Below are positions 60,493 to 64,000 of a DNA stretch of 64,000 nt, one piece after another. Below the pieces are notes generated by a model. It did no database searches. It worked only from the letters and a program-made list of their open reading frames with translations, and had not been told where the DNA came from. Location: positions 1 to 64,000 of the forward strand of contig JBEEFP010000058.1 of assembly GCA_041166085.1 (NCBI GenBank), given 5' to 3'. How positions within the stretch are numbered: the stretch's first letter is position 1; the number at the start of each line of letters is the position of its first letter. The translations under genes were made by a program, and so were the position numbers. The DNA is from JBEEFP01 sp041166085. GTDB lineage: Bacteria > Actinomycetota > Acidimicrobiia > Acidimicrobiales > JAFATL01.

Positions 60493-62829
60493 GTGACGGC
60501 GACGCGCCTCTGGGCGCGGAACGAGTTGGGACAGCGGTGGCGAGCCTTGGTGGTGCTGGGGCTGATCGCTGGCATCGCGGCGGGCCTGGCCATGGGCGCG
60601 GTCGTCCAGGCACGACGCAGCGCGACCGTCTACGGCCGCTTCCGCGTGGCGACGGCCGCACCCGACGCCATCGTGTTCGGGACGCAGGTGAACATCGAGG
60701 CTCCGGTCGACTACCGCCCCGTCCTGAAGCTCCCGGAGGTGGTCGCGGCTGGCCAGTTCAACCTGGCGCCCGTCGGGATCAAGGAGTATCCCGACATCGG
60801 CTCGTTGCCGACCGACGACGACCTCTACCGTACGGTCGCCCGACCGCTGCTGCGGGCGGGTCGCCTGCCGAGAACGGGACGGGACGACGAGATCGTGGTG
60901 AACGAGCTCGCGGCGAAGCGCCACCACCTGCACGTCGGTCAGCGCGTCACGTTGCTGTCGTCGAACGACCTCAACGCGTTCTTCGGCACGGGAAAGATGG
61001 AGGGCGGGCCGACGACCCACGCCACGATCGTCGGGATCGGCAACACCCCGCTGGACTTCATCTTCACCATCGACGAACCAGCCTTCGTCGCTGATGGTTC
61101 CGCGCTCTCGAAGCACCCCGAGATCCCCAAGTTCCCGAACCTGGTGGTGCGGCTGAAGCCGGGAACGGACGTGGCCGCCTTCCACACGCGCGCGGCCGAG
61201 GCCCTCGGGCTCCCCGACATCCCCGTGCGCGATCTGGCCCAGGAGCGCAAGCGGTTCGTGCACGGCACCGATCTCGAGCGCACCGCCCTGCTGCTGTTCG
61301 CGGGCGCGGTCGTGCTGGCCGGCATGGTGCTGGTCGGCCAAGCGCTGGCCCGGTCGGTGTACGCGATGGGCGCGCAGGCGCCCACGCTCTCGGCCCTGGG
61401 CCTCACCAGGCGCGAGCTGATCGGCGGCCTGGTCATGCCGACGGCGCTGACCGCCGCCGTCGCCGCCGTGTCGGCGGTGGGCGCGGCCGTCGCCCTGTCC
61501 GGACGGTTCCCCGTGGGGCTGAGTCGCCAGCTGGAGCCGAGCCTCGGCACCCACGTCGACGCGACGGTGCTCGCGGTGGGCGCGGCCGTGGTGGTGCTGC
61601 TCGTCCTGGGAGGCGCCGCCCTCGCCGGCCTGCGCGCCACCGGGCCCCGACGCTCCTCGGTGCTCGCGGGTCGCGGCATCGGGATCCTGGCCGGGGTTCG
61701 TGCCGTCGCTCCGCTCCCGATCGCCCTCGGCGCCACCCTCGCGCTCGAGCCGGGACGGGGCGCCAGGTCGACGCCCGTCCGGCCCGCGCTGGCCGGGGCG
61801 GTGGCCGGCATCATCGGCATCGTCGGCGCCCTGGGGCTGGTGCGCGGGATCGACGATTCGCTGCGCGACCCGCGTCGGTCCGGGCAGGTCTGGGATGCCG
61901 AGATCGTGCCGGACGATCAGCACTCCACCCCGGCCAACCTGGCCGCGGTGCGCACGGAGCCGACGGTGCAGGACATCTCCATCCTCACCCGACGTCCGCT
62001 CGACGTGAACGGCGCAGGCCTCCCGGTGTACGCCCTGCAGTCGGTGCGGGGCGAGAACCAGTTCGTCACATTGAGCGGTCGGCGGCCGGTGGGCGCCGAT
62101 GAGGTCGACCTCGGACCGGCGACGTTGAAGGCGCTGCACAAGCACCTCGGGGAGAAGATCGAGATCGGGGGCGTGCCGCTGCGCATCGTCGGCACCGCGC
62201 TGCTCGAACAGACACCGCACTCGTCCTTCGACCAGGGCGCGTGGGTGAGCACGTCCGGGCTGGCGCGCCTGCCGCACGGGAGCGACAACGGTGTCGACGT
62301 GGAGGTCGCGTTGACCGCCAAACCCGGCGTGTCGACCGAAGCCCTCGACCGGGCCTTGCAGAAACGGCTGGACGGCGTCGAGATCGGAACGCAGGCGGTG
62401 CCCCAGGACGTCGTGCTGCTCCGCAACGTCCGCACCCTCCCGCGTGTGCTGGCCGCCTTCCTCGGTCTGCTCGGGATCGCCGCCCTCGGCCATGCGCTGG
62501 TGACGGGTGTGCGGCGGCGCAGTCACGACCTCGCCGTGCTCCGGGCCATCGGCTTCCGGCCCGGCCAGAACGCGGCCACGATCGTGTGGCAGGCGACGAC
62601 CGTGGCCGTCATCGGTCTGGTGGTCGGGCTCCCGCTCGGTGTCGCCACCGGTCGCATGACCTGGCGGTGGGTCGCCGACTCCACCCCGCTGCTCTACGTC
62701 GCTCCGATCGCAGGCCTGGCGGTGCTCCTCTCCATCCCCGGCACGCTCGCCATCGCCAACGGCCTCGCTGCACTGCCGGCGCGACGAGCGGCGCGCCTGC
62801 GCGCCGTCGACGTGCTCAGGACCGAGTAG
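60493..62829 (+). CDS. FtsX/MacB-type ABC transporter permease
   Basis: 778 residues from GTG 60493. A single N-terminal membrane helix is followed by a large periplasmic-like domain (~50-250), a membrane cluster (~258-420), a second soluble domain (~440-640) and three C-terminal helices ending in LPARRAARLRAVDVLRTE. GVRRRSHDLAVLRAIGFRPGQ is the conserved FtsX loop that contacts the ATPase. No partner ATPase gene is adjacent. Such proteins act in lipoprotein, toxin or peptide export; which one is unknown. Confidence 0.87.
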   Translation: MTATRLWARNELGQRWRALVVLGLIAGIAAGLAMGAVVQARRSATVYGRFRVATAAPDAIVFGTQVNIEAPVDYRPVLKLPEVVAAGQFNLAPVGIKEYPDIGSLPTDDDLYRTVARPLLRAGRLPRTGRDDEIVVNELAAKRHHLHVGQRVTLLSSNDLNAFFGTGKMEGGPTTHATIVGIGNTPLDFIFTIDEPAFVADGSALSKHPEIPKFPNLVVRLKPGTDVAAFHTRAAEALGLPDIPVRDLAQERKRFVHGTDLERTALLLFAGAVVLAGMVLVGQALARSVYAMGAQAPTLSALGLTRRELIGGLVMPTALTAAVAAVSAVGAAVALSGRFPVGLSRQLEPSLGTHVDATVLAVGAAVVVLLVLGGAALAGLRATGPRRSSVLAGRGIGILAGVRAVAPLPIALGATLALEPGRGARSTPVRPALAGAVAGIIGIVGALGLVRGIDDSLRDPRRSGQVWDAEIVPDDQHSTPANLAAVRTEPTVQDISILTRRPLDVNGAGLPVYALQSVRGENQFVTLSGRRPVGADEVDLGPATLKALHKHLGEKIEIGGVPLRIVGTALLEQTPHSSFDQGAWVSTSGLARLPHGSDNGVDVEVALTAKPGVSTEALDRALQKRLDGVEIGTQAVPQDVVLLRNVRTLPRVLAAFLGLLGIAALGHALVTGVRRRSHDLAVLRAIGFRPGQNAATIVWQATTVAVIGLVVGLPLGVATGRMTWRWVADSTPLLYVAPIAGLAVLLSIPGTLAIANGLAALPARRAARLRAVDVLRTE

Positions 62830-62832
62830 CCC

Positions 62833-63192
62833 TCAGGACGCGGCGGCGTCGTCCCAGGCCAGCCGGGGCGCGTCGGCCCAGAGACGCTCGAGGTCGTAGT
62901 ACCGGCGCACCTCGTCGAGGAACACGTGCACGACGAAGTCGCCGTAGTCCATCAGGACCCAACGGGCGTCGTCGAGGCCCTCGATCCGGATGGGTGCGGT
63001 GCCGCCCGCGTCCTTGACCTGCTTCTCGACCTCTTCGGCGACGGTGCGGACCTGTCGCGTGTTCGAGCCGCTGGTGACGACGAAGTGATCCGTGATGGCC
63101 AGCACCTGTGCCACCTCGAACACCACCGTGTCCTGCGCCTGCTTGTCCGCCGCCGCCCGGGCCGCCACCACGGCCATGCTGCTTGCGATCAC
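62833..63192 (-). CDS. rsfS: Ribosome silencing factor RsfS (Iojap)
   Basis: 119 residues from GTG 63192 (ATG 63179 also possible). ADKQAQDTVVFEVAQVLAIT, HFVVTSGSNTRQVRTVAEEV and WVLMDYGDFVVHVFLDEVRR are the hallmark segments of RsfS, which binds L14 and blocks subunit joining in starvation. The start overlaps the stop of the LytR_C protein by four bases (GTGA), the usual neighbour in actinobacteria. Confidence 0.95.
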   Translation of the reverse strand: MIASSMAVVAARAAADKQAQDTVVFEVAQVLAITDHFVVTSGSNTRQVRTVAEEVEKQVKDAGGTAPIRIEGLDDARWVLMDYGDFVVHVFLDEVRRYYDLERLWADAPRLAWDDAAAS

Positions 63193-64000
63193 TTCGTAGG
63201 GAAGTCCTTTCCGACGATCACGGTCACGTCGACGACATCGGTCTGGTTGCGGTTGCGCACGAGGATTCCGACCCCGAGCGCCTCCTTGACCTTCTCCGCC
63301 ATCGACCGCTTGTTGGCGTCGTAGTAGATCACCTGGGTCTGCTGCTGCCCCAGCGGGTTTGCGTTGCCGGTGAGGGCCACCTCGATGCCGGCCGGGATGA
63401 GCTTCTGCGACACCCGTTGGGCCAGCTCGAGCTCGCCGGTGCCGTTGAGGATCTGGACGCGCGGTCGAGCGGCCGCCGCCGCCCGGGCGCCGGGGAACAC
63501 GGCCCTGACCATGGTCGTGAGCTCTTTGCGGTCGACCTGGTAGATGTCCTGTCCCGCGCCGAGCGTGCCGGCGGACTGCACCGGCAGGACGCGCACCTGC
63601 CACGTCCCGCTGGCGAGCGCGCGCAGGGCCTTGCCGAGGGCGCCACCGGGAGCGAGCTCGGGGTTCTGCTTGATGCGGCCCAGCCACGCGTCCCAGAAGG
63701 CCTGGTGACGGGCCAGCCGGGTCAGCTCGGTGCCCCGACCGGACGCCGTCAGCAGCCGGCTCACCTCGGCCGGCTCCACCCGGTTGCGGCCCGGCTCGTA
63801 GAGCACGGCGACGCGACCGGAGGCGAAGACGTCCTCCACCCGTTCGGGGATGTCGACGACGAGCGCGCCGGTGGGAGCGAGCAGCTCGGTGAGGTGGTCG
63901 GCGTCGACCACGTCGACGGTGCCGAGTGACGCGCCCACCAGGTTCTCGCTCGTGAACAGGAGGCGATCGGCGCCGCCGGCCGACAGGGCGGCGGACACGG
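63189..64000 (-). CDS. LCP/LytR_C-domain protein, 5' end outside the window
   Basis: The visible 270 residues end in a LytR C-terminal domain (PRVQILNGTGELELAQRV, then VIYYDANKRSMAEKVKEALG). The N-terminal part resembles the end of an LCP domain but lacks its usual arginine motif. Proteins of this kind attach polymers to the wall or modify the envelope. The start lies beyond 64000; the GTG at 63998 is probably an internal Val codon. It is co-transcribed with rsfS. Confidence 0.82.
   Translation of the reverse strand, partial: VSAALSAGGADRLLFTSENLVGASLGTVDVVDADHLTELLAPTGALVVDIPERVEDVFASGRVAVLYEPGRNRVEPAEVSRLLTASGRGTELTRLARHQAFWDAWLGRIKQNPELAPGGALGKALRALASGTWQVRVLPVQSAGTLGAGQDIYQVDRKELTTMVRAVFPGARAAAAARPRVQILNGTGELELAQRVSQKLIPAGIEVALTGNANPLGQQQTQVIYYDANKRSMAEKVKEALGVGILVRNRNQTDVVDVTVIVGKDFPTK

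Noticed and set aside
60493..62829. Complete ABC exporter
   Set aside because: Only the FtsX-type permease is present; no adjacent ATPase gene, so a full system cannot be claimed.

Overview
The window is a GC-rich chromosomal segment of a free-living actinomycete. Frequent GTG starts, four-base ATGA/GTGA gene overlaps, an F420-type luciferase-like oxidoreductase, a PAC2 protein, an SCP-x-like thiolase, a fatty-acyl-AMP ligase and an actinobacterial 7Fe-type ferredoxin all fit Actinomycetota. The mixture resembles class Acidimicrobiia, but that placement is inference. About 52 protein genes, one tRNA-Ala and a set of hairpin repeats cover nearly the whole window; only 9617-9978 exceeds 300 bases without a credible gene.

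Layout. 46-5899: sugar nucleotidyltransferase, DapB-like dehydrogenase, an orphan HisKA-like mini-protein, a membrane HD-GYP protein, two DJ-1/PfpI proteins (one an AraC-type regulator), and an orphan C-terminal module. 6102-11614: a secreted protein, then cytochrome P450, nitronate monooxygenase and thiolase on the minus strand, and a single-domain response regulator. 11622-17003 (minus) is the most unusual region: two TasA/CalY-like surface proteins bracket a SipW-type signal peptidase fused to a secreted domain and a degenerate signal-peptidase domain fused to GGDEF-EAL, with ATGA overlaps between three of the four genes. 17111-20635: serine hydrolase, alpha/beta hydrolase, hemerythrin fusion, ferredoxin. 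20784-27533: a branched-chain amino acid type ABC operon with a LivM-LivG fusion, followed by a PucR-like regulator and a MOSC protein. 27556-31684 (minus): exopolysaccharide operon (UDP-HexNAc dehydrogenase, processive GT2, polysaccharide deacetylase). 31859-40540: polyamine uptake (potABCD) with an amidohydrolase, divergent from an aldehyde dehydrogenase/aminotransferase pair. 40639-45298: thioredoxin-TPR protein, phosphotransferase, PAC2 protein, LLM oxidoreductase, TauE-type exporter. 45320-50215 (minus): a 1631-residue LPxTG-anchored protein with 13 tandem repeats. 50414-64000: fatty-acyl-AMP ligase, leuS, a GAF-PAS-pseudoHisKA-receiver protein, GGDEF-EAL, tRNA-Ala(GGC), small proteins, a patatin, an FtsX-type permease, rsfS and a truncated LytR_C protein.

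Theme. Three c-di-GMP turnover proteins (HD-GYP and two GGDEF-EAL), a TasA/SipW-like fibre locus, a HexNAcA-type exopolysaccharide operon and a giant wall-anchored repeat protein suggest this segment is rich in cell-surface and biofilm-matrix functions. The best candidate for an undescribed system is 11622-17003: an apparently active SipW peptidase carrying its own signal-led exodomain next to a peptidase-like domain that has lost both catalytic residues and is fused to c-di-GMP enzymes.

Repeats. Hairpins with CTCGAGG or CTGACTTTTC-type ends lie at gene ends. A separate 35-bp repeat with a longer, looser flank lies directly upstream of the start codons of livM-livG and leuS.
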